A DNA stretch of 64,000 nt from CAVRXQ01 sp963725215 (GCA_963725215.1 CAVRXQ010000001.1:186001-250000); one strand, 5' to 3'; counted from the stretch's first letter, positions 52,390 through 61,292 are shown. A program made the numbers and translations. The notes: a model not told the origin generated them from the letters alone.

Positions 52390-53765
52390 GACGCGACCGC
52401 CGAGGCGAATGCCGAGAAGTTGGTGAGAAATCGCTCCACGTCGTCCTCCTCGTGCTGTGCTGAAATCAGCCACTGCTCGATCTTCCCCCAAGGCGGCAGG
52501 AACACGCCGCCGTTGTGCTGGATCAGCCAGTGGGCGTGGTTGTATCGATCGTCGATATCGAGGAATCCGCGGTAATCGCGCACGCGCGCATCCGAGAAGA
52601 CGACGCATCCCTTCGCGCCGACCGCGACGACATACGCATCAAGCCCAGTCCGGGAGATCTCCGACTCGACGCCTGCGACCATTCGCGCTTCGAGTCGGTC
52701 GAGGTGAGCGTATGTCTCGTCGGTTGCGACCTCGGACAGCATTGCTCGCGTCGCGGCCATCGCGAGCGGATTGCCGCTGAACGTGCCGACCATCTCGTAC
52801 TCGCCCCGAGCGACGTAACCCATCGCGTCCTCGGTTCCCCCGATCGCCGCGCAGGCGATCCCGCCCCCGATCGCCTTCGCGAGACAGATGATGTCAGGCG
52901 TCACACCGAAAAGCGCCGTCGCGCCACCAGGTCCAGCGGTGAGCCCGGTTTTCACCTCATCGAACACGAGCAGCGCGCCCTGCGCATGGAGGAGCTCCTT
53001 CAAGCCCGAGAGATAGCCCTCGACCGGCAAGATGATTCCCGCGTTCATCATGATCGGCTCGACGATCATGCCGGCGACATTGCCGCGATTCTCCTCGAGG
53101 ACGCGTTGCACAGCGTCGAGATCGTTGAAGCCGACGACATGGACAAGACCCGTGATCGCGGCTGGGATGCCGGCGCTTTCTGGGACAGGCGTCGGACGGC
53201 CCGCTGGGCCTATGTCGGTCGCATCGGGCGACACCGAGACCTGCACCGAGTCGTGGTGGCCGTGATAGCAACCTTCGACCTTGATGATGAGCTCGCGCCC
53301 GGTGATCGCGCGCATCAGGTGGACAGCTTCCATCGTCGCTTCGGTCCCGGAGTTCGCATAGCGCCACAGTGGGAGCCCGAAGCGCCGCGCGAGGTTCTCA
53401 GCGACGGCGATCGCGTCCTCGGTCGGTTGCGCGAAATGGGTGCCGGCCGCGACGCGCGCAGACACGGCCGAGACGATCGCCGGGTGCGCGTGACCGGCGA
53501 GCGCTGCACCGTAGCCACCGTGGAGATCCACGTACTCGTTTCCGTCGACGTCGTAGAGCTTTGACCCACGTCCGTAATCGATCCACACCGGCTGGGGGTT
53601 TGTGATCTGCCAGTTGGAGGTGACCCCTCCGGCCAGCGCGGCTTCGGCCCGTGCCGTGTACTCGGTCGAGCGCGGCTGACGGGCGACAAAGATCCGCTCC
53701 TGATCAGCGATGACGCGATCGAGGCGCTCATCACACGCGTTGACGGTCGGCGCCGCTTGGGTCAC
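52386..53765 (-). CDS. Class III PLP aminotransferase (GSAM-like)
   Basis: 459 residues. Fold-type I class III motifs: YVDLHGGYGAALAGHAHPAI, YANSGTEATMEAVHLMRAIT, VEGCYHGHHDSVQVSV, LLVFDEVKTGLTAGPGG and the PLP Lys in ICLAKAIGGGI. It resembles glutamate-1-semialdehyde aminomutase, but the operon with an amine importer points to a catabolic omega-aminotransferase. Operator copy 2 lies about 60 bases upstream. First gene of aminotransferase-binding protein-permease. Confidence 0.92.
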   Translation of the reverse strand: MTQAAPTVNACDERLDRVIADQERIFVARQPRSTEYTARAEAALAGGVTSNWQITNPQPVWIDYGRGSKLYDVDGNEYVDLHGGYGAALAGHAHPAIVSAVSARVAAGTHFAQPTEDAIAVAENLARRFGLPLWRYANSGTEATMEAVHLMRAITGRELIIKVEGCYHGHHDSVQVSVSPDATDIGPAGRPTPVPESAGIPAAITGLVHVVGFNDLDAVQRVLEENRGNVAGMIVEPIMMNAGIILPVEGYLSGLKELLHAQGALLVFDEVKTGLTAGPGGATALFGVTPDIICLAKAIGGGIACAAIGGTEDAMGYVARGEYEMVGTFSGNPLAMAATRAMLSEVATDETYAHLDRLEARMVAGVESEISRTGLDAYVVAVGAKGCVVFSDARVRDYRGFLDIDDRYNHAHWLIQHNGGVFLPPWGKIEQWLISAQHEEDDVERFLTNFSAFASAVAS

Positions 53766-53825
53766 GGTCGACTCCCCCTCGCCGTTGCCGCCTCGCGCGT
53801 TTGCCGCGACGGCGCGGCCGTGTTT

Positions 53826-53841
53826 GACTGAACATTCAGTT
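53826..53841. promoter_or_regulatory. Operator copy 2, GACTG-N6-CAGTT
   Basis: GACTGAACATTCAGTT, inner arms ACTGAA/TTCAGT perfect, in the 214-bp region between the divergent aminotransferase and mscR genes. A TATGAA at 53842-53847 directly follows and could be the -10 for mscR. Confidence 0.75.
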
Positions 53842-53979
53842 TATGAAGGGCGATGGGCCCACACAAGCCGGTGTGACTTCGCAGAAAGTTCCGAGGCCCG
53901 CTTTCGTGCCGAAGGTACGTTGAGGCCGAACCGGCGGCCCTCGTCTGGGCATGATCGGGACCGGATAGAGGAGGTGACC

Positions 53980-55071
53980 GTGGCGGTCGAAGTGCGCGGC
54001 GTGGTGGCGAAGAAAAGGGGTGCCCCGGTCGAAATAGAGACGGTCCTCGTGCCCGAGCCGGGTCCGGGCGAGGCGCGCGTCGATATCCAGGCGTGCGGCG
54101 TCTGTCACACCGACCTCCACTACCGCGAAGGTGGGATCAGCGATGACTTCCCCTTTTTGCTCGGTCACGAAGCGGCGGGGATCGTCGAATCGGTCGGTGA
54201 CGGAGTCGAAGAGGTGGCGCCCGGCGACTTCGTGATCCTCAATTGGCGCGCGGTGTGCGGCCGTTGCCGGTCCTGTTTGCGCGGGCGCCCGTGGTACTGC
54301 TTCGCGACACACAACGCGTCGCAGAAGATGACCCTTGCCGACGGCACGATGCTTTCGCCTGCCCTCGGGATCGGCGCCTTCGCCGAGAAGTCGCTCGTCG
54401 CGGCGGGCCAGTGCACGCCGGTCGACCGACGGGCGCGACCGGAGGCTGCGGGCCTCCTCGGCTGCGGCGTGATGGCGGGGCTTGGAGCTTCGATGCGCAC
54501 CGGAGAGGTGTCGCCGGGCGACGCGGTCGCGGTGTTCGGGTGTGGCGGCGTCGGATGTGCCGCGATCGCCGGCGCGCTCCTCGCCGGCGCGACGAGGGTG
54601 ATCGCGGTCGACGTCGATCCGCGCAAACTCGAGCTCGCCCGCGCGTTCGGCGCGACCGACACCGTGTTGTCCACCGAAGGCGATCCCGTCGAAGAGATCC
54701 GCCGTCTGACCGGCGGCAACGGCGCCGACGTCTGCATCGAAGCGGTCGGGAACCCAAAGGTGATGGAGCAGGCGTTCTACGCCCGAGACCTCGCCGGGAC
54801 GCTCGTGCAAGTCGGCGTGCCGACGCCCGCGATGCGCATCGACTTGCCGATGATCGAGTTCTTCGGCCGCGGCGGCCAACTGAAGCCGAGCTGGTACGGC
54901 GACTGCTTGCCCTCGCGCGACTTCCCGATGCTGATCGACCTCTACCTCGATGGTCGCCTCGACCTCGACCGATTCGTGAGCGAGACGATCCCGCTCGACG
55001 GGGTAGAAGAGGCCTTCCATCGCATGGAGCGCGGCGAAGTGCTGCGCTCGGTCGTCGTCTTTGATCGATGA
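53980..55071 (+). CDS. mscR: S-(hydroxymethyl)mycothiol dehydrogenase
   Basis: 363-residue zinc alcohol dehydrogenase of the mycothiol-dependent formaldehyde dehydrogenase type. Hallmarks are ACGVCHTDLHYREGGISDDF, PFLLGHEAAGIVESVG, GDFVILNWRAVCGRCRSCLR (zinc Cys), KMTLADGTMLSPALGIGAF, and NAD-binding VFGCGGVGCAAIAGALLAGA. It oxidises the formaldehyde-mycothiol adduct with NAD. GTG 53980 follows GAGGAGGTGACC. The Rieske oxygenase gene follows at 45 bases; N-demethylation would generate the formaldehyde. Confidence 0.94.
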   Translation: MAVEVRGVVAKKRGAPVEIETVLVPEPGPGEARVDIQACGVCHTDLHYREGGISDDFPFLLGHEAAGIVESVGDGVEEVAPGDFVILNWRAVCGRCRSCLRGRPWYCFATHNASQKMTLADGTMLSPALGIGAFAEKSLVAAGQCTPVDRRARPEAAGLLGCGVMAGLGASMRTGEVSPGDAVAVFGCGGVGCAAIAGALLAGATRVIAVDVDPRKLELARAFGATDTVLSTEGDPVEEIRRLTGGNGADVCIEAVGNPKVMEQAFYARDLAGTLVQVGVPTPAMRIDLPMIEFFGRGGQLKPSWYGDCLPSRDFPMLIDLYLDGRLDLDRFVSETIPLDGVEEAFHRMERGEVLRSVVVFDR

Positions 55072-55110
55072 CCGCGTCACCTCGACGTGCTCCGCGCGCC
55101 GACGTAAGCT

Positions 55111-55126
55111 GATTGTATGTTCAGTC
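55111..55126. promoter_or_regulatory. Operator copy 3 overlapping the Rieske start codon
   Basis: GATTGTATGTTCAGTC; 14 bases (ATGTTCAGTCAAAC) match the reverse complement of copy 2 exactly. The ATG at 55117 of the Rieske gene lies inside it, so either translation starts downstream at GTG 55138 or the transcript is leaderless. Confidence 0.65.
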
Positions 55127-56313
55127 AAACGACTGACGTGAGCGCCCCCCTTGAACCCGCCGGCCTCGAGGCCGCGCTGCGGCCCTTCGGGGAGAGCCGC
55201 ATGCTGCCGCGCGCCGCGTACGTCGACCCAGACGTTTTCGCCTGGGAGCAGGAGCACTTCTTCGCCGGCGGATGGACGTGCGTCGGGCTCAGCGAGGATC
55301 TCGCGACGAGCGGTGATCAGCACGCGGAGTCGATCGGGTCTTCCGGTGTGCTCCTAACGCGAAGCGACGACGCCTCGCTCCACGCGTTCGCGAACACTTG
55401 CCGCCACCGCGGTCACGAATTGCTCGCATGCGGCGAATCGGAACACCGCAGCCGAATCATTTGCCCGTACCACTCTTGGACGTACGACCTCGCCGGCAAC
55501 TTGACGTCGGCGGGCGGCTTCACGAGCGACGTTCGCTTCGACACCACCGCGAACGGTCTCGTCGAGCTCCCCGCCCTCGAGTGGGCCGGGCTCGTCTTCG
55601 TCGATGCGTCCGGTCGGGCACAACCATTCGCCGAGCGGCTCGCGACCCTCGACGCGATCGTCGCGCCGTACGAGCCAGAACGCCTAACGGTGCGAGGGCG
55701 CCACGACTACGAGGTCGCGGCGAACTGGAAGATCCTCACCGAGAACTATCACGAGTGCTACCACTGCTCGACGATCCACCCGCAGTTCTGCCGCGTGAGT
55801 CCGCCGAAAAGCGGCGAAAACTACGTGCCCGACGGCGGCGTCTGGGTTGGCGGATGGATGGAGCTGCGCGAAGAGATGACGACGATGTCACTCGACGGCC
55901 GCAGCGCCGTCCCGCCCCTGCGGGGCATCACGGGCGAGGCTCTCCGCCGCGTGATCTACGTAAACGTCTTCCCGAACGTCCTATTGAGCCTGCACCCCGA
56001 CTACGTGATGACGCACCGGCTCATCCCGCTCGCCGCCGACAGGACACGCGTCATCTGCAGGTGGGCCTTCGCGCCGGAATCGACCGAGACGAGCGGGTTC
56101 GACCCTTCGTTCGCCGTCGATTTGTGGGATATCACGAACGGGCAGGACTGGAGAGCCTGCGAGGGGGTACAGCGCGGGCTTGCCTCGCCGCACGCGCGCC
56201 CGGGGCCGCTTTCAGCCGAGGAGGACGCGGTGTACCAGTTCGTGACGATGATCGCCCGTGGCTACTTCGGCCAACAGGTGCGGACCGTTTCGATCCCAGC
56301 GGTTGTGCGCTGA
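55117..56313 (+). CDS. Rieske non-heme iron oxygenase, alpha subunit (GbcA-like)
   Basis: About 398 residues. Rieske [2Fe-2S] ligands: Cys95/His97 in TCRHRGH and Cys116/His119 in ICPYHSW; mononuclear iron site in TENYHECYHCSTIHPQF. The pattern resembles glycine-betaine and choline-type N-demethylating oxygenases more than aromatic-ring dioxygenases. It oxidises a methyl group with O2 and releases formaldehyde, which the MscR encoded just upstream can remove. No reductase gene is seen nearby. The start may be GTG 55138 instead. Confidence 0.9.
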   Translation: MFSQTTDVSAPLEPAGLEAALRPFGESRMLPRAAYVDPDVFAWEQEHFFAGGWTCVGLSEDLATSGDQHAESIGSSGVLLTRSDDASLHAFANTCRHRGHELLACGESEHRSRIICPYHSWTYDLAGNLTSAGGFTSDVRFDTTANGLVELPALEWAGLVFVDASGRAQPFAERLATLDAIVAPYEPERLTVRGRHDYEVAANWKILTENYHECYHCSTIHPQFCRVSPPKSGENYVPDGGVWVGGWMELREEMTTMSLDGRSAVPPLRGITGEALRRVIYVNVFPNVLLSLHPDYVMTHRLIPLAADRTRVICRWAFAPESTETSGFDPSFAVDLWDITNGQDWRACEGVQRGLASPHARPGPLSAEEDAVYQFVTMIARGYFGQQVRTVSIPAVVR

Positions 56314-56319
56314 CACCAG

Positions 56320-57486
56320 TTAGGCGAGCGACCCTCCTCCGCGTTTTACGAGCTGGTCGGCGATGATGCCGCGCTGGACTTCCGTCGTACCCTCCCAAAT
56401 CCGCTCTACCCGCAGCTCGCGAAAGAAGCGCTCGGCAACGTTCTCACGCATATAACCCCGCCCTCCGAAGATCTGCACGGCGCGATCGGCGATCCGACCC
56501 GCCGTCTCCGACGCGAACATCTTCGCCATCGAACACTGTGCGTGTTGCACCTTGACGTCTCGATCTTCGTCGACGCCGCGAGCCGTTTCGTAAACGAGTG
56601 CGCGCGCGGCAAAGAGCTCCGTCAGACTGTCCGCGAGCAGGGCCTGCACCGCGCCAAGCGTCGCGATCGGATGACCGCGGACAACTCGATCGGACGCGAA
56701 GCGCGTGGTCTCGTCGACGAGCCGATCTGCGCCCCCGAGGCAACGGGCGGCCACCATCAAGCGCTCGAAACGAAACCATTCGTGCGCGAAGCGCATCCCG
56801 TCGCCCTCAGCGCCGACGAGGTTCGATTTCGGCACCCGCACCCGCTCGAAGGCGACGATCGGATGCTCGTGGCTTATCGTGTGCATGTAGCGCGGATTGC
56901 GTACGACGCGCACACCCGGAGACGGGAGGTCGACGACGAGCATCGCGTGCTCGCCTGCATGGGAACCGTTCGCCAGCACCCCTTGGAAAAAGACATACGA
57001 CGCGGTGTTGAACGACGTGACGTACCACTTCACCCCGTCGAGCACGTAGCCGTCGCCGTCGCTCCCGACGGTCGCTTGGAGCGATTCGACGTCTGATCCC
57101 GGTCCCTCCTCCGTGATTGCGTAGCACTCCTCTTTCTCCCCACGGATTGCCGGCTTCACGTACCGTTCGATCTGGTCTTCGGTGGCGACAGCCGCGAACC
57201 ACGCGGGAGGTGTCGCCGCGACCCATCCGAGCGCATTCGTCAGGCGACCCATTTGCTCTTGGACGAGAACCTGCTGGAGCATCGGAAGCCCGCCGCCACC
57301 GAGCTCATGCGGCATGTTCGTCGCGAACAGCCCGAGCTCGCGCGCCCGCGCTTGGTGCGTCGCGACGACGTCACCCGGCAGGACGCCGTCGTTCATCTCC
57401 GCTTCCACTTCGAAGGGCATGATCTCGTCGGCGAGCATTCGCGCCCGCGTCTGGACTTCGAGGTCGTCGTGCGACAGTCCGTGCAT
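56320..57486 (-). CDS. Acyl-CoA dehydrogenase
   Basis: About 388 residues from ATG 57486, preceded by a G-rich stretch; the ATG at 57540 lies inside operator copy 4. Motifs: CYAITEEGPGSDVESLQATV (FAD region), KWYVTSFNTASYVFFQGVL, ATLGAVQALLADSLTELFAA, VQIFGGRGYMRENVAERFFR and VERIWEGTTEVQRGI, which carries the usual catalytic Glu position. Oxidises an acyl-CoA, possibly the product of the ADP-forming synthetase of the same regulon. Convergent with the Rieske gene. Confidence 0.92.
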   Translation of the reverse strand: MHGLSHDDLEVQTRARMLADEIMPFEVEAEMNDGVLPGDVVATHQARARELGLFATNMPHELGGGGLPMLQQVLVQEQMGRLTNALGWVAATPPAWFAAVATEDQIERYVKPAIRGEKEECYAITEEGPGSDVESLQATVGSDGDGYVLDGVKWYVTSFNTASYVFFQGVLANGSHAGEHAMLVVDLPSPGVRVVRNPRYMHTISHEHPIVAFERVRVPKSNLVGAEGDGMRFAHEWFRFERLMVAARCLGGADRLVDETTRFASDRVVRGHPIATLGAVQALLADSLTELFAARALVYETARGVDEDRDVKVQHAQCSMAKMFASETAGRIADRAVQIFGGRGYMRENVAERFFRELRVERIWEGTTEVQRGIIADQLVKRGGGSLA

Positions 57487-57524
57487 GGTCCCCCCGCGGG
57501 AGTGGCCCGGCAGCCCGGGCGCGT

Positions 57525-57552
57525 TTGATTGACTGTTCATTCAGTCTATGTA
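57525..57552 (+). promoter_or_regulatory. Operator copy 4 inside a promoter spacer
   Basis: GACTGTTCATTCAGTC (57531-57546; arms GACTG/CAGTC perfect) exactly fills the 16-base spacer between TTGATT (57525-57530) and TATGTA (57547-57552), a good -35/-10 pair for the cupin gene. Binding there would block RNA polymerase. Also upstream of the divergent acyl-CoA dehydrogenase. Confidence 0.7.
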
Positions 57553-57622
57553 AACCTCACGGAATCGTGGGTCGACGAGATCGCGGCGACTACGAATCCC
57601 AGCAAGGAAAAGGAGAGCCACC

Positions 57623-57979
57623 ATGACGAGGAACGACGTGGTGTCGACGATCGCCGCACTCGGCGTCGGGGATCTCGAGCCACTCGAGGGTTGGGGCGCG
57701 CTCGATGAGGCCACCGGGCCGGAAATGCGCACCTCGGGTCTCACGATCTGGCAAGACGGCGAGGACGAAGTCGGCATTTGGGAATGCACGCCGGGACCGT
57801 CGAGATGGTTGCTCGAGACGAACGAACTCGTTTATGTCGTGAAGGGTCGGATGACGGTGACGATCGACGGCGGGTCGGCCCGGGACCTCGGAGCAGGTGA
57901 CGTGGCGGTTTTTCCGAAGGGATGGAGCGGGACGTGGGAGATCCACGAGACCCTGCGGAAGGTTTACGCGATCTTCTAA
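57623..57979 (+). CDS. Cupin_3-type small protein
   Basis: 118 residues, one cupin barrel: IWECTPGPSRWLLETNELVY, VVKGRMTVTIDGG, LGAGDVAVFPKGWSGTWEIH and the terminal LRKVYAIF, the DUF861/Cupin_3 pattern related to ureidoglycine aminohydrolase cupins. The metal-binding His are mostly missing, so catalysis is doubtful. ATG 57623 follows AAGGAGAGCCACC. Belongs to the palindrome-marked set by its promoter. Confidence 0.88.
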   Translation: MTRNDVVSTIAALGVGDLEPLEGWGALDEATGPEMRTSGLTIWQDGEDEVGIWECTPGPSRWLLETNELVYVVKGRMTVTIDGGSARDLGAGDVAVFPKGWSGTWEIHETLRKVYAIF

Positions 57980-58060
57980 TCCGGGCGCGATCTCACGATC
58001 GCTTGTCCACGCAGCATCTAGACGCGTCGAGTGAACGTCTAGCGCCTGAAGGGACGAACA

Positions 58061-58411
58061 ATGGCAGAACTGCGAGTCGACAACGGCGAATTGGAACTCG
58101 TCCTCTCCCCCGCTGAGAAAGCCCTCGGCGCGCACCGCGACCTTCGCGTGCCTCTGTCGGCTGTACAAAGCGTCGAGGTGCTCGACAACGCGCATGAACC
58201 GGCGGACCACGGGTTCAAAGTTGGTGAGCGGCTGCCGGGGGTGTCCGAGATCGGGTCGATTCACGATCGAGGGAAGACGATCTTCGCTGCCGTGCACCAC
58301 GACACGCCGCGCGGAATCCTCGTCCGACTGAGCGGCGTCAACTACGACGAATGGGTGGTCGGTTGCGCTGACCCGGAGGGCGTTGCTTCAGCGATCGTCG
58401 CCGGGCGCTGA
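58061..58411 (+). CDS. Hypothetical protein with a PH-like beta domain
   Basis: 116 residues from ATG 58061. Beta-rich sequence (LRVDNGELELVLSPAEKALG, VPLSAVQSVEVLDNA, GKTIFAAVHHDTPRGILVRL, YDEWVVGCADPEGVASAIV), the layout of small actinobacterial PH-like domains that probably bind lipids or peptides. No signal peptide. It follows the cupin by 80 bases and may have its own promoter. Confidence 0.75.
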   Translation: MAELRVDNGELELVLSPAEKALGAHRDLRVPLSAVQSVEVLDNAHEPADHGFKVGERLPGVSEIGSIHDRGKTIFAAVHHDTPRGILVRLSGVNYDEWVVGCADPEGVASAIVAGR

Positions 58412-58599
58412 TTTCGGTTGCGAGAATCGCTCCGAGGAAGTTCTCTCAGCGGGGCCACTTCGAGCGACCGTTTCGCATCGACGGGCACCCAAGACGCGCC
58501 TCGGCCCACCGGGGATCGGCGGGCCGAGATCAATGCGGTCGAAGCCATCTGGACACGGCGCATCGAGACAGCGCCTCGTCGGATGCGGACGGTGCCATA

Positions 58600-58857
58600 T
58601 CAGCTGACGCCAACGAGCTCGCGTTCGTCCGCACGGGTGAGGTCCTCGTCGACGAACGTGAAGTGCGCGTACGCCGGCGTGACTTGCCGTGTGAGCTGGG
58701 ACCGCGTCGAGAAGTACTCACGCTCGATCTCGTGATGGCGCCGCATCACGGTCACGAGCGGCACGATCGCAATCGCGAAGCCGAGCACCATGAATGGGAT
58801 CGAAATAATCAACAGGGTCATATTGTTTCCGACAGTCGTTTCCTCCTGCCGCACCAT
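58600..58857 (-). CDS. Small single-TM membrane protein
   Basis: 85 residues from ATG 58857, or 73 from ATG 58821 (MTLLIIS). One hydrophobic helix (LLIISIPFMVLGFAIAIVPL) is followed by a basic and then a mostly charged cytoplasmic tail ending DEDLTRADERELVGVS. No family recognised. About 200 bp of apparently empty sequence lie upstream. Confidence 0.65.
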   Translation of the reverse strand: MVRQEETTVGNNMTLLIISIPFMVLGFAIAIVPLVTVMRRHHEIEREYFSTRSQLTRQVTPAYAHFTFVDEDLTRADERELVGVS

Positions 58858-59061
58858 GTCCTTTCTGACAAAGTTCTCGATGCCACCTCGGCGCCGAGAT
58901 GTCATCGAATCTCGATGACGTAGGACATGATGACAAGACGATCCGAACGCACACTCAATCGAAGCTGAACCCTCGCTTGGAACCGCACGTCTAAGCGCAC
59001 CTTGTCGCGAGTACGTCGCGATGATCCGAATATCCAAACGCTGCCGGTCAAATTGTCGGAG

Positions 59062-60594
59062 TTACTTCTTCTCGCTGTCTTCGAATATGGGCAACAAAAC
59101 GCGAAAGATCGCGCCGCCGTGCTCACGAGGTTTTGCCTCAGCGCGACCGCCGTGTGCGCGAGCGACCGACGCGACGATCGCGAGCCCTAGCCCTGCTCCG
59201 CCCGTCGTGCGCGCCCGCGAGGGATCGACACGCACGAACCGTTCGAAGATCGTCCGAGCATCCTCGTCGCTGATGCCCGGCCCTTCGTCGGCGAGCTCGA
59301 TGATCGCTTCATCGCCTTCGCGTCGCACAGACAACGTCGCGTGCGTCCCCTCGGGCGTGTGAGATCGGACGTTCGACAACAAGTTGTCGATCACCCTCCG
59401 TAGCGCGTCGTGGTCTCCGAACACCTCGACGACTTCTCCCGCCTGCAGATCAACCGGCCACCCTGGACCGACGGTACCCGCGGTCTCAATCGCCTCGTGC
59501 GCGAGGCCGACCAGTTCGACCGGCTCGTGGGCGATCGAAACGTGTTCGTCGAGTCGCGCCAAGGTGAGCAAGTCCTCGACGAGACGAGCCATTCGTTGCG
59601 ATTCCCGCTCGATGCCCGACAGCACCCGCGCGAGGTCGGCTTGTTCCGCCGCGGCACCGCGGCGGTACAGCTCCGCGTAGGCAGACACCGCCGCGATAGG
59701 GGTGCGGAGCTCGTGCGAGGCGTCGGACACGAATCGACGCAGGCGCGCCTCTGACGCTTTCAGATCCTCGAAGGTGTCTTGGATGCGGTCGAGCATCACG
59801 TTGAGCGCGGTCGCGACGTGTCCGACTTCGGTCCTCGGATTCGGGTTCGGGACCCGGTGGACAAGGTCACCGCCGGTGATCGCGTCAGCGGTGCGCTCGA
59901 CGTCGCGCAGCGGATGGAGGCCGATGCGAATGAGCCCGAGGCTGATGATGAGCGCGGAAAGGAACGCGACCGAGGTGACGAGGACCTCCAAGAGAATGAG
60001 CCGGTGAATCGAATTCGCGACATCTCCGACGGGATCGGCGATGACGAGGTAGTCGCCGTTCTTGAGGAGAGAGACGCGCACCCGATACGACTCGCCGCCG
60101 CCTGACTGCGAGGACGCAGAGAAATAGGTGACGAGCTCCGAGCGGTTATCCGGCGTCGTGTGGAAGCCCGTGATTTTCGTCGGGATCTTCGGCTGGGAGA
60201 GCTGTTCTCCGATCTCGAACGCCTTGCAGACCTCGCGCCCGTCATCGCCGGAGACAACTTGTCCTCTCGACGTGCGAACCTCGATGAACATCCCCGGTGC
60301 TGATGTTGCGCCGATCTGGCAGAACATCGAGTCGATACCGGGTTCGTTCGGCTGGGTGCCCTCGTCGCTCTGCACGCCATTCGCGCCTCGCCCGGAACCC
60401 GTGGTCGAGCCGTTCAACTGGTTGGCAACCGATTCGAGGCCGGGATGCGCGTTCTCGAGGGTGGAGTCGACGCGGCTGAACAGATACGACCGGAACTCGG
60501 TGTAGACGACGAAGTCCGCCGCGACGAGCGCGGCGAGGGTGACCGCCACGGCCACGAAGGTGAGTCGGGCGCGGAGGGAGAAGCGGGCGATCAC
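59062..60594 (-). CDS. HAMP-containing sensor histidine kinase
   Basis: 510 residues from GTG 60594, overlapping the regulator stop as GTGA. N-terminal TM helix (LTFVAVAVTLAALVAADFVV), extracytoplasmic sensor of about 150 residues, second TM helix, HAMP (LHPLRDVERTADAITGGDLV), HisKA with the phospho-His in SDASHELRTPIAAVSAYA, and HATPase with VIDNLLSNVRSHTP, ADEGPGISD and GAGLGLAIV. The organisation is that of mycobacterial TrcS/MprB-like kinases. Signal unknown. Confidence 0.93.
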   Translation of the reverse strand: MIARFSLRARLTFVAVAVTLAALVAADFVVYTEFRSYLFSRVDSTLENAHPGLESVANQLNGSTTGSGRGANGVQSDEGTQPNEPGIDSMFCQIGATSAPGMFIEVRTSRGQVVSGDDGREVCKAFEIGEQLSQPKIPTKITGFHTTPDNRSELVTYFSASSQSGGGESYRVRVSLLKNGDYLVIADPVGDVANSIHRLILLEVLVTSVAFLSALIISLGLIRIGLHPLRDVERTADAITGGDLVHRVPNPNPRTEVGHVATALNVMLDRIQDTFEDLKASEARLRRFVSDASHELRTPIAAVSAYAELYRRGAAAEQADLARVLSGIERESQRMARLVEDLLTLARLDEHVSIAHEPVELVGLAHEAIETAGTVGPGWPVDLQAGEVVEVFGDHDALRRVIDNLLSNVRSHTPEGTHATLSVRREGDEAIIELADEGPGISDEDARTIFERFVRVDPSRARTTGGAGLGLAIVASVARAHGGRAEAKPREHGGAIFRVLLPIFEDSEKK

Positions 60595-61292
60595 TCCTGT
60601 TCTCGAAGCACGTATCCCACGAGACGGATGGTGTGAATGAGAGACGGTCCGAGCGCGTCGAGCTTCTTGCGCAAGTACCTCACGTAGGTCTCGACGATGT
60701 TTTGGTTTCCACCGAAGTCGTAGTGCCAGACGTGGTCGATGATCTGGTCCTTCGACAGCACACGCCGCGGGTTCAACAGGAATAACCGCAACAGGTTGAA
60801 CTCGGTCGCCGTCAGGTGTACCGGCTTGCCCGCACGCCACACCTCGTGGCTTTCTTCATCCATCTCCAAGTCGGCGAAGCGCAACATCCGGTCGTCGTCG
60901 TCGCCGCCGACCTTGTGCCGGCGCAGGATCGCCTTCGCGCGAGCGACGATCTCGATCAGGGAGAACGGCTTTGTGACGTAGTCGTCGCCGCCGATCGACA
61001 ATCCGGCGACGCGGTCTTCCACCTCTGCCTTCGCAGTCAAAAAAAGCACCGGGATGTCGACGCCGTCCTGTCGGAGGCGTCGGGTGACCTCGAGCCCGTC
61101 GAGGTCCGGCAGCATCACGTCGAGGACGACGAGGTCGTACCGGGCCTCCTGCGCCTTCGCGAGCGCTGCACGACCGGTCTGCGCGACATCGACGTCGAAA
61201 CCCTCGTAACGCAGCACGGTCGCGACGGAATCGACGATCGACGGTTCGTCGTCGACGACAAGCACCTTGCCGAGTCGATCGGTCTTTGCCAC
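60591..61292 (-). CDS. OmpR-family response regulator
   Basis: 233 residues from GTG 61292, which follows AAAGGGGAG. Receiver: KVLVVDDEPSIVDSVA, phospho-Asp in LVVLDVMLPDLDG, Lys in DDYVTKPFSL; output winged helix: LTATEFNLLRLFLLNPRRVL, IVETYVRYLRKKLDALGP. TrcR-like partner of the downstream kinase. No palindrome or direct repeat could be assigned as its target. Confidence 0.93.
   Translation of the reverse strand: MAKTDRLGKVLVVDDEPSIVDSVATVLRYEGFDVDVAQTGRAALAKAQEARYDLVVLDVMLPDLDGLEVTRRLRQDGVDIPVLFLTAKAEVEDRVAGLSIGGDDYVTKPFSLIEIVARAKAILRRHKVGGDDDDRMLRFADLEMDEESHEVWRAGKPVHLTATEFNLLRLFLLNPRRVLSKDQIIDHVWHYDFGGNQNIVETYVRYLRKKLDALGPSLIHTIRLVGYVLREQE

Noticed and set aside
53820..53854. Full -35/-10 promoter for mscR around operator copy 2
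   Set aside because: TATGAA is a fair -10 but the -35 position reads GTGTTT; only the operator is reported with confidence.
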